DNA of 64,000 nt from Rhodoblastus sphagnicola. Its GTDB lineage: Bacteria; Pseudomonadota; Alphaproteobacteria; Rhizobiales; Beijerinckiaceae. Shown in pieces: positions 50,148-59,703 of the stretch. Location of the stretch: the NCBI RefSeq assembly GCF_002937075.1, contig NZ_NHSJ01000138.1:1-64000 (forward strand). The letters are read 5' to 3'. The position numbers and the translations under genes are program-made. The notes beneath the pieces are model-generated. The model saw only the letters and a list, made by a program, of their open reading frames with translations. It did not search any database and was not told the DNA's origin. Within the stretch, counting starts at the first letter, position 1; each line of letters opens with the position of its first letter.

Positions 50148-50545
50148 TTTCCACACAAAATCTTGCTGGCGATGTAGATATATTTGCGGCCGGCTTCGGC
50201 GGCTTGCGTGACGGCTTGATCGAGTGTCGCTTCGCAGCGCACGGAAGCAAGTTTGATCAGCATCGGTAAATTAATGCCTGCGACGACCTCGACTTTGGCG
50301 CCGTTCATGACGGAGATCGCGAGATTGGACGGCGTGCCGCCGAACATGTCGGTCAGAATCACCACGCCGGCGCCGGTTTCGACGGATTTTACCGCGTCAA
50401 TGATGTCCCGTCGCCGGGTTTCCATATCATCGTCGGGACCGATCGTGATTGTCGCCAATTGCGATTGAGGGCCGCATACATGTTCCAACGCCGCTCGAAA
50501 CTCGGTCGCCAGATGGCCATGCGTCACCAGCACCATGCCGATCAT
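50144..50545 (-). CDS. PTS EIIA component, mannose type
   Basis: A 133-residue phosphocarrier whose His9 in VTHGHLATEF matches the phosphorylated His10 of mannose-type EIIA proteins. The family segments VVILTDMFGGTPSNLA and VVAGINLPMLIKL follow. ATG 50545 was preferred to the TTG at 50554. No EIIB/C partner is encoded nearby, so it is likely regulatory. HPr is encoded immediately downstream. Confidence 0.92.
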   Translation of the reverse strand: MIGMVLVTHGHLATEFRAALEHVCGPQSQLATITIGPDDDMETRRRDIIDAVKSVETGAGVVILTDMFGGTPSNLAISVMNGAKVEVVAGINLPMLIKLASVRCEATLDQAVTQAAEAGRKYIYIASKILCGK

Positions 50546-50656
50546 TGATGCCAACCGTCCTGTTCCCGTTCAGCCAGAAAAGTGGCGCCGGGCGCCAGAC
50601 CGCATTTCTGCCGACAGCGATCTGAAAACCGCCGAAATTTAGGAGGGTCATTTTGG

Positions 50657-50680
50657 TGCTTGCCGACGACTTGGCAAGCA
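50657..50680 (-). other. 8-bp hairpin between hprK and the EIIA gene
   Basis: TGCTTGCC (50657-50664) and GGCAAGCA (50673-50680) form a perfect stem with an eight-base loop, extendable by a CATTTT/AAAATG pairing. It lies 16 bases past the hprK stop, in the 151-bp spacer before the EIIA gene. There is no T-run on the minus strand, so it may attenuate or process the operon mRNA rather than terminate it. Confidence 0.4.
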
Positions 50681-50696
50681 AAATGAGCGCAAACAA

Positions 50697-51176
50697 TCAT
50701 TTTGTTGAAAGCTTATGTAAAAATGCCATGATCGTGGACACGGAACGGTACGTATCGCGGCCGGGCAATGGCAAGCGCGGCAGGTTTTGTAATCCATTGA
50801 AATCACAAAGCAACGCGTTGCGCTCCGGCAAGCGCGGCGTTCCTCCGCCGGGCGGATCCGTTTCCAGATCGACGATGAGCTTGAGGACTGCCTTGGATTC
50901 ATATTGATGTGACATAAGACCCAACCCCCGCCACTCCGCCAAGCCCGCTATCACGCGATGAGGACTGAGCAAGGCCTGTCCATTGAGGATCTGAAACGCC
51001 ACGCGGTCGTCACTGACCAATCGGGCGAATGCGCCGTCAATGCGCCACGCATCGATCAACGCCAAGGCCAGGCTGGACTTGCCCGCTCCGGAAGCTCCGC
51101 GGATGAGCACGCCTGATTCGCCCAGGACCACGGCGCTGGCGTGAATGAAGATTGGCGCGCCGCTGCTCTTTGTCAC
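50697..51176 (-). CDS. hprK: HPr kinase/phosphorylase, short alphaproteobacterial form
   Basis: Phosphorylates or dephosphorylates a serine of HPr. The 159-residue protein is only the C-terminal catalytic domain, half the Firmicutes length, which is normal for this group. The P-loop is GASGAGKSS (27-35), with HASAV before it and LVSDDRV near residue 55. The GTG start at 51176 lies three bases after the chvG stop, suggesting coupled expression of the sensor kinase and HprK. Confidence 0.93.
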   Translation of the reverse strand: MTKSSGAPIFIHASAVVLGESGVLIRGASGAGKSSLALALIDAWRIDGAFARLVSDDRVAFQILNGQALLSPHRVIAGLAEWRGLGLMSHQYESKAVLKLIVDLETDPPGGGTPRLPERNALLCDFNGLQNLPRLPLPGRDTYRSVSTIMAFLHKLSTK

Positions 51177-51179
51177 GAG

Positions 51180-52994
51180 TCACTCGATCGCGACGGGCAG
51201 GAACACGGTGAAACGCGCGCCCGTTATATTGCCTGCGGCGTCGGTTCGGTTGTCCGCGCGAATCGTTCCCCCGTGGGCTTCGACAATCTGCCGCGAAATG
51301 GAGAGACCGAGCCCCGAATTGTTGCCAAAACTCTGATTGGGCCGATCCGTGTAGAAACGCTCGAATATCCGCTCGAAAGCGTGCGCGGGAATGCCAGGGC
51401 CGTCGTCGTCGACGATGATATTGTATCCTGGCGTGCGTCTTTGGCCCTCGGTGACCAGTTCCGTGCGCGTAACCGAAACCCTGATCAGACCGCCTTCCGA
51501 CGAAAAGCTGCGCGCGTTATCGATGAGATTGTTGAACACCTGACCCAGGCGTGATTCGTGACCCTCTATCGACACGCCTTCACACGCCGGCGAGACGGAA
51601 AGCGCGACTTTGATTCTGTCGCCCCGATCGACCTGGTTCACAACTTCGACAATCGCGCGCAGCAGCCTGGAAATATTGATGCGTTCGAGGTCGTCTCGCG
51701 CCAGTTCCGCATCGAGGCGCGAGGCGTCGGAAATATCGGAGATCAGCCGGTCAAGTCGTTTGACATCATGCTGAATGACCTCCAGCAGACGATCGCGCGA
51801 GGTTTCCGTCTTGGCGATCGGAAGCGTTTCGACCGCGCTGCGGAGCGACGTGAGCGGATTCTTCAATTCGTGCGCGACATCGGCGGCAAAGCGCTCGATC
51901 GCCTCCATGCGGTTGAGGAGCGCGATCGTCATGTCGCGCAACGCTCCCGACAGAAGGCCGATTTCGTCATCGCGCGCGGTGAAATCCGGAATCTGGGCGC
52001 GGGAGGTGACGCCCCGTCTCACACCTTCGGCCGCGGTCACCAGCTTGCGGATCGGTTCCGCGATGGCGCCGGCCAGCGCCGCCGACAGGAGAACCATCAC
52101 CGCCGCCGACACGAGGAAGATCCGGAAAATGGCCCGACGTTCCGATGCGATGATGCCATCTATGTCGCCGCCCTGCGTCGACAACAGCAGCACCCCACGA
52201 ATGGTTCGAAACCTTTGGATCGGCGTCGCCACGGAGATGACCGTTTCGCCTTGCGTGTTCCGCCTGACGATGGTTTGGGGTTTTCCTTCGAGGGCGTTGG
52301 CGACCTCGGCATAGCCCTTGCCGTTGGCGGCGCCGATGTCCTGATAGAGCGGCAGACGAGCAAAATTGAAGCCGCCACTCAGAAAATCCTGGATATCCCT
52401 CCACCATCGCGGCTTGTCCGTTTGACCCTGGGGGGGAAGATCGAAGCGCAAGATGTTTGACCGCGCGGCCAGCGAGCGCGAATCCATCAACATGTATCCG
52501 TCCCGGTCGTAAATTCGCGCGCGTGTCCGCGTCGGCGAGACGAGGCGACGCAAAAGTGGGCCAACCCGATCCGGATTGATCGAAAACTCCAGGGCTGGCG
52601 AGGTTTCGTCGTTGACGCCGTAGCTCTGCCCCGGCGCCAGTTTCAAAAGCTTTTCCGGATCGATGGTAATGGCGTCGGCGTCAACGGTGGCGGATGCGGC
52701 GATCGCCGCCGCGATGATCTCGCTTTGCGTTTGCAGGCTTTGGACGCGCGCATCAATGAGCCCTTGGCGAAACTGGTTCAGGTAAAGAAATCCGAGCAGA
52801 AGCGCGACCAGGCCGCCAAGGTTGAGCAGAATGATTCTTCGCGTCAAGCGAGACGAAAAACGGGAGACAAATCCTCGCCATACCGAGCGCAACGCCACTG
52901 CGCGCCGTTTGGCCCGAGGCATCCCCGAAATTGTCGCGGCAAGTTTCCTCATGCGCAAACCGGCGCCGGCGGCCGCATCGGTGCTGTCGTCCAA
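51180..52994 (-). CDS. chvG: sensor histidine kinase ChvG (ExoS)
   Basis: Inner-membrane sensor of the ChvG-ChvI system, which controls envelope, exopolysaccharide and acid responses in rhizobia. Two membrane helices (IILLNLGGLVALLLGFLYL and FLVSAAVMVLLSAALAGAIA) flank a periplasmic domain of about 240 residues; a HAMP linker, the histidine box DVAHELKNPLTSLRSA, and the ATPase N, G1 and G2 boxes (NLIDNARSF, DDGPGIP, GLGLSI) follow. The TTG at 52994 with AGGGA upstream is chosen, giving 604 residues; an ATG at 52952 is the alternative. The upstream chvI ends 13 bp before. Confidence 0.93.
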   Translation of the reverse strand: MDDSTDAAAGAGLRMRKLAATISGMPRAKRRAVALRSVWRGFVSRFSSRLTRRIILLNLGGLVALLLGFLYLNQFRQGLIDARVQSLQTQSEIIAAAIAASATVDADAITIDPEKLLKLAPGQSYGVNDETSPALEFSINPDRVGPLLRRLVSPTRTRARIYDRDGYMLMDSRSLAARSNILRFDLPPQGQTDKPRWWRDIQDFLSGGFNFARLPLYQDIGAANGKGYAEVANALEGKPQTIVRRNTQGETVISVATPIQRFRTIRGVLLLSTQGGDIDGIIASERRAIFRIFLVSAAVMVLLSAALAGAIAEPIRKLVTAAEGVRRGVTSRAQIPDFTARDDEIGLLSGALRDMTIALLNRMEAIERFAADVAHELKNPLTSLRSAVETLPIAKTETSRDRLLEVIQHDVKRLDRLISDISDASRLDAELARDDLERINISRLLRAIVEVVNQVDRGDRIKVALSVSPACEGVSIEGHESRLGQVFNNLIDNARSFSSEGGLIRVSVTRTELVTEGQRRTPGYNIIVDDDGPGIPAHAFERIFERFYTDRPNQSFGNNSGLGLSISRQIVEAHGGTIRADNRTDAAGNITGARFTVFLPVAIE

Positions 52995-53007
52995 ATCTTG
53001 TCCCTGC

Positions 53008-53706
53008 TCAGCCTTCCTTGAAGCGGTACCCGACTCCGTACAAGGTTTCAATCATTTCGAAATCGTCGTCGGCTTGTTTGAACTTCTTCCGCAAACGCTT
53101 GATATGACTGTCTATCGTGCGGTCATCGACGTAAACTTGGTCGTCGTAGGCCGCGTCCATCAGGGCGTTGCGGCTTTTCACGACTCCAGGACGCGTCGCA
53201 AGAGCCTGAAGGATCAGGAATTCGGTGACAGTCAAGGTGACCGGTTCGCCTTTCCAGGTGCAGGCGTGCCTCTCCGGGTCCATTCTGAGGTGACCGCGCT
53301 CCAGCAGCTTTGCTTCGGTTTCCTTTTGCGCGGCGGCTTCCTTCGGATTGGCGCGCCGCAGGATGGCCTTGACGCGCTCGACCAACAGCCGCTGCGAGAA
53401 CGGTTTCCGGATGAAATCGTCAGCCCCCATCTTCAAGCCGAACAATTCGTCGATTTCCTCGTCCTTGGACGTGAGGAAAATGACCGGCAGATCGGATTTC
53501 TGACGCAGGCGCCGCAGCAGCTCCATCCCGTCCATGCGCGGCATCTTGATGTCGAAGATCGCCATATCCGGCGGATTGTTCTTCAGTCCCTCAAGCGCGG
53601 CCATGCCATCGTTATAGGTCTGCACGCGATAGCCCTCGCCCTCCAGGGCAATGGAGACCGAAGTGAGAATATTGCGATCGTCGTCGACAAGCGCGATGGT
53701 CGGCAT
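53008..53706 (-). CDS. chvI: response regulator ChvI
   Basis: OmpR-type regulator partnered with ChvG. The 232 residues have a receiver domain with phospho-acceptor Asp52 ([12 protein letters not shown]) and acidic pocket LVDDDR, then a winged-helix DNA-binding domain ([41 protein letters not shown]). ATG 53706 follows GAGG; the longer frame lacks support. Upstream, a TATAAT-like -10 sequence appears on the minus strand at about 53763-53758. Confidence 0.96.
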   Translation of the reverse strand: MPTIALVDDDRNILTSVSIALEGEGYRVQTYNDGMAALEGLKNNPPDMAIFDIKMPRMDGMELLRRLRQKSDLPVIFLTSKDEEIDELFGLKMGADDFIRKPFSQRLLVERVKAILRRANPKEAAAQKETEAKLLERGHLRMDPERHACTWKGEPVTLTVTEFLILQALATRPGVVKSRNALMDAAYDDQVYVDDRTIDSHIKRLRKKFKQADDDFEMIETLYGVGYRFKEG

Positions 53707-54197
53707 GACAGGCCTCTTTTCATCAACCTCGAACGCCCGTGTTTTGGCTTCGAGCAAATTATATAATAGCGCCGGATCGAAATTCACGCCAAATCGAGTG
53801 AACCCGCCGTGAACGCGGACGACGCCTTGGGACGCGGGCGCTCCGTAGCGGCCCGGTCGGCCTGCGATTGTCTTTTGTGCAAAGCCGCCGCCGGCCGTGT
53901 TGGTCGCGGCGCTTTTGAACAAGCTTCTCTTTTACTCGGAAAATTCCTTGTGCGAACCGGGCGGAGGCGGCTTTTTGCCTGTGACTTATCCGAAAGGATG
54001 CATGAGAGCCTGCTTGACGCCCACGGCCGCGTCATTCACCTGTGACACACACGCATGGCTGAAGCGCAGTGGCTGGAGCGTGTAAAGGCTTGGCGACGGC
54101 ATCTATTCAATCTAAAGAAGCCGGGACAGGCGCCTCAAGGCCCCGGATGAAAAAAGCAGGGTTCTGTGAACGACTGCATGGATGGAGATGCACGAGG
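53707..54197. other. 490-bp divergent regulatory region between chvI and pckG
   Basis: No gene can be supported here; short frames lack codon bias and ribosome sites. It should hold both promoters. On the minus strand a TATAAT-like element lies near 53758-53763 ahead of chvI. On the plus strand the last 150 bp lead into pckG and include a CCGGG...CCCCGG-type imperfect inverted repeat at about 54121-54147. The length suggests extensive regulation, as is known for this locus in rhizobia. Confidence 0.6.
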
Positions 54198-56048
<1,851 letters not shown>

Positions 56049-56109
56049 CACCCCGCCTGGATTGGGCGGACGCCGAGCAAGGCGCCGCCCGATTCGTTCA
56101 GGAGTTGAT

Positions 56110-56134
56110 GAAAGCCCGGCGTCGCCGGGCTTTC
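56110..56134 (+). terminator. hairpin after pckG
   Basis: GAAAGCCCGGC (56110-56120) pairs perfectly with GCCGGGCTTTC (56124-56134) across a three-base loop, 61 bp after the stop. The T tract is short (within the stem arm, CTTTC), but the A/T-rich end of the stem makes it a good bidirectional-type terminator. Confidence 0.75.
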
Positions 56135-56299
56135 GCGTTCAGCGGAGTCGTCACCGCGTCTTGAAAGGGGCGGTTTCCAAGAGATCAGCGGCGCGGTCTG
56201 TTCTGGCGAGGCCTCTGCGACACGCTCGGCAAACCGGGCCTCCCAGTTTGTGCTCGCGGTTTGTCAGCAGCCTGAGCTTCGTCTTTCAAGGCGGAGCTT

Positions 56300-56410
56300 T
56301 CCTTTTAGGTATTAATGAAGATGAATATCTGTTTAGATATTGGGCAATTGCAGCAATATTTTTCTTAATGCCGTCGAGATTTAGCCTTTAAGACTTTTTA
56401 AAGCTCCCCA
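56300..56410. other. AT-rich island with an internal dyad
   Basis: About 100 bp here are visibly AT-rich (roughly two-thirds A+T) in an otherwise GC-rich chromosome. A perfect dyad AATATC-TGTTTA-GATATT lies at 56324-56341. A frame crossing it ends in a hydrophobic peptide but has no ribosome site or coding bias. The island precedes a small gene at 56457 and may be its promoter region or a relic of acquired DNA. The flanking bases (56135-56300) hold no gene that I can support. Confidence 0.55.
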
Positions 56411-56456
56411 CTGTTGAAGTCACTTGTCCATACGATGAGAAACAGTAGGAAGAGTT

Positions 56457-56741
56457 ATGCGAATCGGCAACTCGAGCGACATAGACAAGAACCAGGCAAC
56501 CCCCCTTGGAAGAATCAGCGCCGTTTCGGATTGGCTTGGCGGTGGCGATCCCGGGATGAGCGACGTGGCGCGGTTGCGCGCCTTGCATCAATTGATGCGC
56601 GCTGCCGAAGACTGCGACGCTGACGCCCTTTTGGATGTCGATTACAGCGAAGAATTCCTTCCGCGCACCGAAAATCCCGCGTCCTTGCCCTTGAAGCGCG
56701 TTCGCGCGGCCGCCGTGGCCGTAAAGCTGAAATCGGCTTGA
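56457..56741 (+). CDS. small hypothetical protein
   Basis: A 94-residue soluble protein with no signal peptide. GGAAGAG just before ATG 56457 supports the start. The first 35 residues are polar and loop-like; the rest resembles a helix-strand unit (VARLRALHQLMRAAEDCDADALLDVDYSEEF, then AAAVAVKL) reminiscent of the C-terminal half of YbjQ/DUF74 proteins, but the resemblance is weak and the pentamer-forming first half is missing. It lies alone after the AT-rich island. Confidence 0.6.
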   Translation: MRIGNSSDIDKNQATPLGRISAVSDWLGGGDPGMSDVARLRALHQLMRAAEDCDADALLDVDYSEEFLPRTENPASLPLKRVRAAAVAVKLKSA

Positions 56742-56855
56742 CTTGCTTCGCCCGTTTTTTCGGCTTTGCCTGACAGCCCGAAGGGGCGCGCTTAGGCGGC
56801 GCTCGATCGTCGGCGCCGCGCCCGGGGGCATCGTGGCCCAGCGCTCGAAACCCGA

Positions 56856-56884
56856 CCGAGGAAGCGCTGTTTGCGCTTCCTCGG
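56856..56884 (-). terminator. 12-bp perfect hairpin downstream of the CoA-transferase gene
   Basis: CCGAGGAAGCGC (56856-56867) and GCGCTTCCTCGG (56873-56884) pair completely around a five-base loop, 29 bp past the minus-strand stop codon. No long T-run follows on that strand, so termination may be assisted, but position and strength fit a transcript end. Confidence 0.7.
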
Positions 56885-56912
56885 CGCGAGGAGGCTCTCG
56901 TGAGAGGCCGAG

Positions 56913-58472
56913 TTATTTCCAGGCGTCGTTCTGGACCACGCTGTCCTCCTTCCAGGCCTCTTGCGCAGCCCTGTCGGCCTGCCATTCCGGCAGGAAGGTG
57001 AAGGCCTCGTCGAGAATATGCGGCGTGTGCTGGCCATGGGAATATTTCATGGCGCGCTCCAGATATTCGCTGAGCGCGGGCTTGAAGATCGGATGGGCGC
57101 AATTGTCGATGATCACCCGGGCGCGCTTCTTCGGAGACAGACCGCGCAGATCGGCGAGACCCTGTTCGGTGACGATCACCTGGACGTCGTGTTCGGTGTG
57201 ATCCACATGGGTCGCCATCGGAACGATGCAGGAAACGGCGCCATTCTTGGCCGAGGACGGCGTCATGAAAATCGACAACCAGGCGTTGCGGGCGAAATCG
57301 CCGGAGCCGCCGATGCCGTTCATGATGCTGGTGCCGCGAATATGCGTGGAGTTGACATTGCCGTAGATGTCGGCCTCGATCAGGCCGTTCATGGCGATCA
57401 GGCCGAGGCGGCGGATCACTTCGGGGTGGTTGGAGATTTCCTGCGGGCGAAACACCATCCTGTCATGATACAGGCGCACGTCCCGGTTGAATTCCTCGGC
57501 CGCGTTCGGACTCAAGGACAGCGCGGTCGCGGAGGCGAAGCTCATCTTGCCGGAACGGAGCAGATTGAACATGCCGTCCTGCAGCACTTCCGTATAGGCC
57601 ATGAGATTGTCGTAGGGCGCGCTCTGCAACTGCTCCATCACGGCGTTGGCGACATTGCCGACGCCGGATTGAATCGGCAGCAACTCCTTCGGCAAGCGGC
57701 CCTTCTTCACCTCATGGCCAAAAAATTCGACAATGTTCTCGGCGATCCCGCGCGAAGTGTCATCGGGCGGCGAGAAGGGCGAGTTGCGGTCCGGCGCGTT
57801 CGTCTCGACGATGGCTATGACCTTGGCGGGGTCGCAGCGCAGGCTGGTCTCGCCGATGCGGTCGGAAACGGAGATGATGGGGATGGGCTTGCGCTTCGGC
57901 GGGAGTTGCGTGCCGTAGTAGACGTCGTGCATCCCCTCCAGCGCTTCGTTTTGCCAGTGATTGACTTCGATGATGATCTTGTCGGCGCAGTCGAGCCAGG
58001 TCTTGTTGTTGCCGACAGAAGAGGAGGGGATCAGCGAGCCGTCCTCGCGAATGCCGACCACTTCGATGATGGCGACGTCGAGCTTGCCGAGGAAACCGCC
58101 CCAGACGAACTGGCCGACATGCGACAAGTGGATGTCGAGATATTCCATCTCGCCGGCGTTGATGCGCTTGCGGCAGGTCGGATCGGACTGATAGGGCAGG
58201 CGCAGCTCCATGCCATCGACCTTGGCGAGCGCGCCGTCGAGTTCCGGCGCGGTGGAGGCGCCCGTCCAGACGGAAATCTTGAATTTGTGGCCCGCCGCCG
58301 ACGCCGCGTTCATGCGGTCGGCGAGCGCCATCGGCACGGCCTTGGGATAGCCCGCGCCGGTGAACCCGGACATGCCGACATTGCAGCCCTTCGGGATCAA
58401 GGCGGCGGCTTGGTCCGCTGTCATGATCTTGCTGCGAAGTTGGGCGTTGCGAATGCGGTTCTGACCAGCCAT
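56913..58472 (-). CDS. acetyl-CoA hydrolase/succinate CoA-transferase family protein
   Basis: A 519-residue enzyme of the class I CoA-transferase fold (Cat1/AarC type) that moves CoA between acyl groups such as succinate and acetate. The catalytic glutamate lies in AIVETNAPDRNSPF. MSGFTGAGYPKAVP near the N terminus and GIGGSGDFARNA in the C-terminal half are characteristic, as are HVDHTEHDVQVIVTEQGLAD. ATG 58472 is chosen because it gives the family-typical MAGQNRIRN start; ATG 58490 would add six residues. Near PHA and C4-acid genes, it probably serves acyl-CoA and acetate metabolism. Confidence 0.9.
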   Translation of the reverse strand: MAGQNRIRNAQLRSKIMTADQAAALIPKGCNVGMSGFTGAGYPKAVPMALADRMNAASAAGHKFKISVWTGASTAPELDGALAKVDGMELRLPYQSDPTCRKRINAGEMEYLDIHLSHVGQFVWGGFLGKLDVAIIEVVGIREDGSLIPSSSVGNNKTWLDCADKIIIEVNHWQNEALEGMHDVYYGTQLPPKRKPIPIISVSDRIGETSLRCDPAKVIAIVETNAPDRNSPFSPPDDTSRGIAENIVEFFGHEVKKGRLPKELLPIQSGVGNVANAVMEQLQSAPYDNLMAYTEVLQDGMFNLLRSGKMSFASATALSLSPNAAEEFNRDVRLYHDRMVFRPQEISNHPEVIRRLGLIAMNGLIEADIYGNVNSTHIRGTSIMNGIGGSGDFARNAWLSIFMTPSSAKNGAVSCIVPMATHVDHTEHDVQVIVTEQGLADLRGLSPKKRARVIIDNCAHPIFKPALSEYLERAMKYSHGQHTPHILDEAFTFLPEWQADRAAQEAWKEDSVVQNDAWK

Positions 58473-58515
58473 GGCGCTGTTATCCCCCATATGACGGAAA
58501 TTTGCCTATAAGCTC

Positions 58516-58538
58516 CGCATAGGAATATTAGCTATGCG
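58516..58538. promoter_or_regulatory. 7-bp inverted repeat upstream of the CoA-transferase gene
   Basis: CGCATAG (58516-58522) is repeated inverted as CTATGCG (58532-58538) with a nine-base AT-rich spacer. It lies 43 bp upstream of the minus-strand CoA-transferase start, in the 307-bp divergent spacer toward the PHA-linked gene. It is a plausible operator; the regulator is unknown. The rest of 58473-58779 holds no gene that I can support. Confidence 0.45.
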
Positions 58539-58779
58539 ACGATGGAATAATTTGTCGTTTATTTCAGCGGGATTTTGCTTTTCCCTGTCGTCCCGGATGA
58601 CGGCAGAAATCGCGGCAATGCCTTGGCTATCAAGGGATACTCCAACTTGCTGCAACTGCGAAACTCAAGTAAAATCGCGCAGCTACTATGCGTTAATGGC
58701 ATGTCTCCCGGGCCATCCTCTGGACTTGCGCGTGAGACGACTATAGCGATAATCCGGTTTACAAGCGGGGAGCCATCCC

Positions 58780-59103
58780 ATGGGGCAACCTATCAGCGTC
58801 GACGTGCCGCACAAACTCGGGGCGGAAGAGGCCGAGCGCCGCGTCCGCAGGGGCTTTGGGCTGGTGCGGGAAAAGCTGGGCGACAAGCTCTCGGCGCTGG
58901 ATGTGACGTGGGGCGAAGGCCGCGCGGATTTAAAAATCACCGCCATGGGACAGACATTGAGGGGCGGCCTCGAATTCCTGCCGCAGGCGGTGCGCGTGAC
59001 GATCGATCTGCCCTGGTTCCTTGCGGCGCTGGGCCAAACGGTTGTCGGCAAGATCGCGCGCAGGACCGCGGAGGTTCTGCGCTTGCCGCCTCCAAAGGCG
59101 TGA
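58780..59103 (+). CDS. polyhydroxyalkanoic acid system family protein
   Basis: A 107-residue small protein of the PHA_gran_rgn family, often seen near polyhydroxyalkanoate genes. Typical residues are the N-terminal IxVDVPHKLG with EAxxRV, then KLGDKL, a central strand ADLKITAMGQTLRGGLEF, and hydrophobic PWFLAALG. GGGGAG lies upstream of ATG 58780. The role is uncertain; the family is thought to accompany PHA granules. vsr follows by 25 bp on the same strand and could be cotranscribed. Confidence 0.85.
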   Translation: MGQPISVDVPHKLGAEEAERRVRRGFGLVREKLGDKLSALDVTWGEGRADLKITAMGQTLRGGLEFLPQAVRVTIDLPWFLAALGQTVVGKIARRTAEVLRLPPPKA

Positions 59104-59128
59104 CGATGCGAGCCGGCGTTCGGGTGTG

Positions 59129-59518
59129 ATGGACCGGTCAGAAGTCATGCGCGCGGTCAAGGGGCGGGACACGACGCCCGAGCGTCTCGTGCGCGGGCTC
59201 CTCAGGTCGATCGCTCCGGGCTATCGTCTGTGCCGCCGCGACCTGCCGGGCGCCCCCGACATCGCCTATATCGGCCGCAAGAAGGCGATCTTCGTCCACG
59301 GATGTTTTTGGCACGGGCACGATTGCCGGCGCGGCGCGCGCATGCCCAAGACCAACGTCGAATACTGGCGCCGGAAGATTGCCGGCAACGGCGCGCGCGA
59401 CGAGAAAATTCTGGCGCAATATGCCGCCATGCGATGGGGCGTGCTGACGATCTGGGAATGCGAGACGCGCGACAAGCAAAAGCTCGCGGAGCGGCTTGAA
59501 TCATTCTTGCGAGGCTGA
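59129..59518 (+). CDS. vsr: very short patch repair endonuclease Vsr
   Basis: Nicks DNA next to T:G mismatches left by deamination of 5-methylcytosine. The 129-residue protein has the whole active site by alignment with E. coli Vsr: Asp44 (GAPDIAY), His57, Cys59, His62, His64, Cys66 in VHGCFWHGHDC and Cys111 in IWECETR, with the MRAVKGRDTTPE start. Its usual partner, a cytosine-5 methyltransferase (Dcm type), is not in this window. The start is ATG 59129; GTG 59126 immediately upstream is possible. Confidence 0.93.
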   Translation: MDRSEVMRAVKGRDTTPERLVRGLLRSIAPGYRLCRRDLPGAPDIAYIGRKKAIFVHGCFWHGHDCRRGARMPKTNVEYWRRKIAGNGARDEKILAQYAAMRWGVLTIWECETRDKQKLAERLESFLRG

Positions 59519-59703
59519 ATTGCAATCCAGCGAAGTTCCGCGTCGGATTCTTGCGGGATCGATCTTCGCTCCACGCTGTTGTATTTGAACAGTTTTCGTT
59601 TCCCTTGCCTTTACGGTCTTTCGGGAGTTGAGCGCTTAACTCTTGGAAGCTCCGGAAAAACTCCCTAAAAGCACGACCAGTCTTCCTTTCGGGGATACCC
59701 GCC

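Noticed and set aside
56062-56391. A 109-codon plus-strand frame ending in a hydrophobic segment across the AT-rich island
   Set aside because: It runs through the pckG terminator hairpin, has no ribosome site and its first two-thirds are arginine/serine-rich noise.
58534-58746. A 70-codon frame in the spacer before the PHA-linked gene
   Set aside because: No ribosome site, no recognisable domain, and it crosses the probable promoter region.
59611-59661. Dyad AGTTGAGCGCTTAACT before the fumarase gene as an operator
   Set aside because: The repeat is imperfect at one position per arm and no regulator consensus is matched; it is only mentioned in the fumarase entry.
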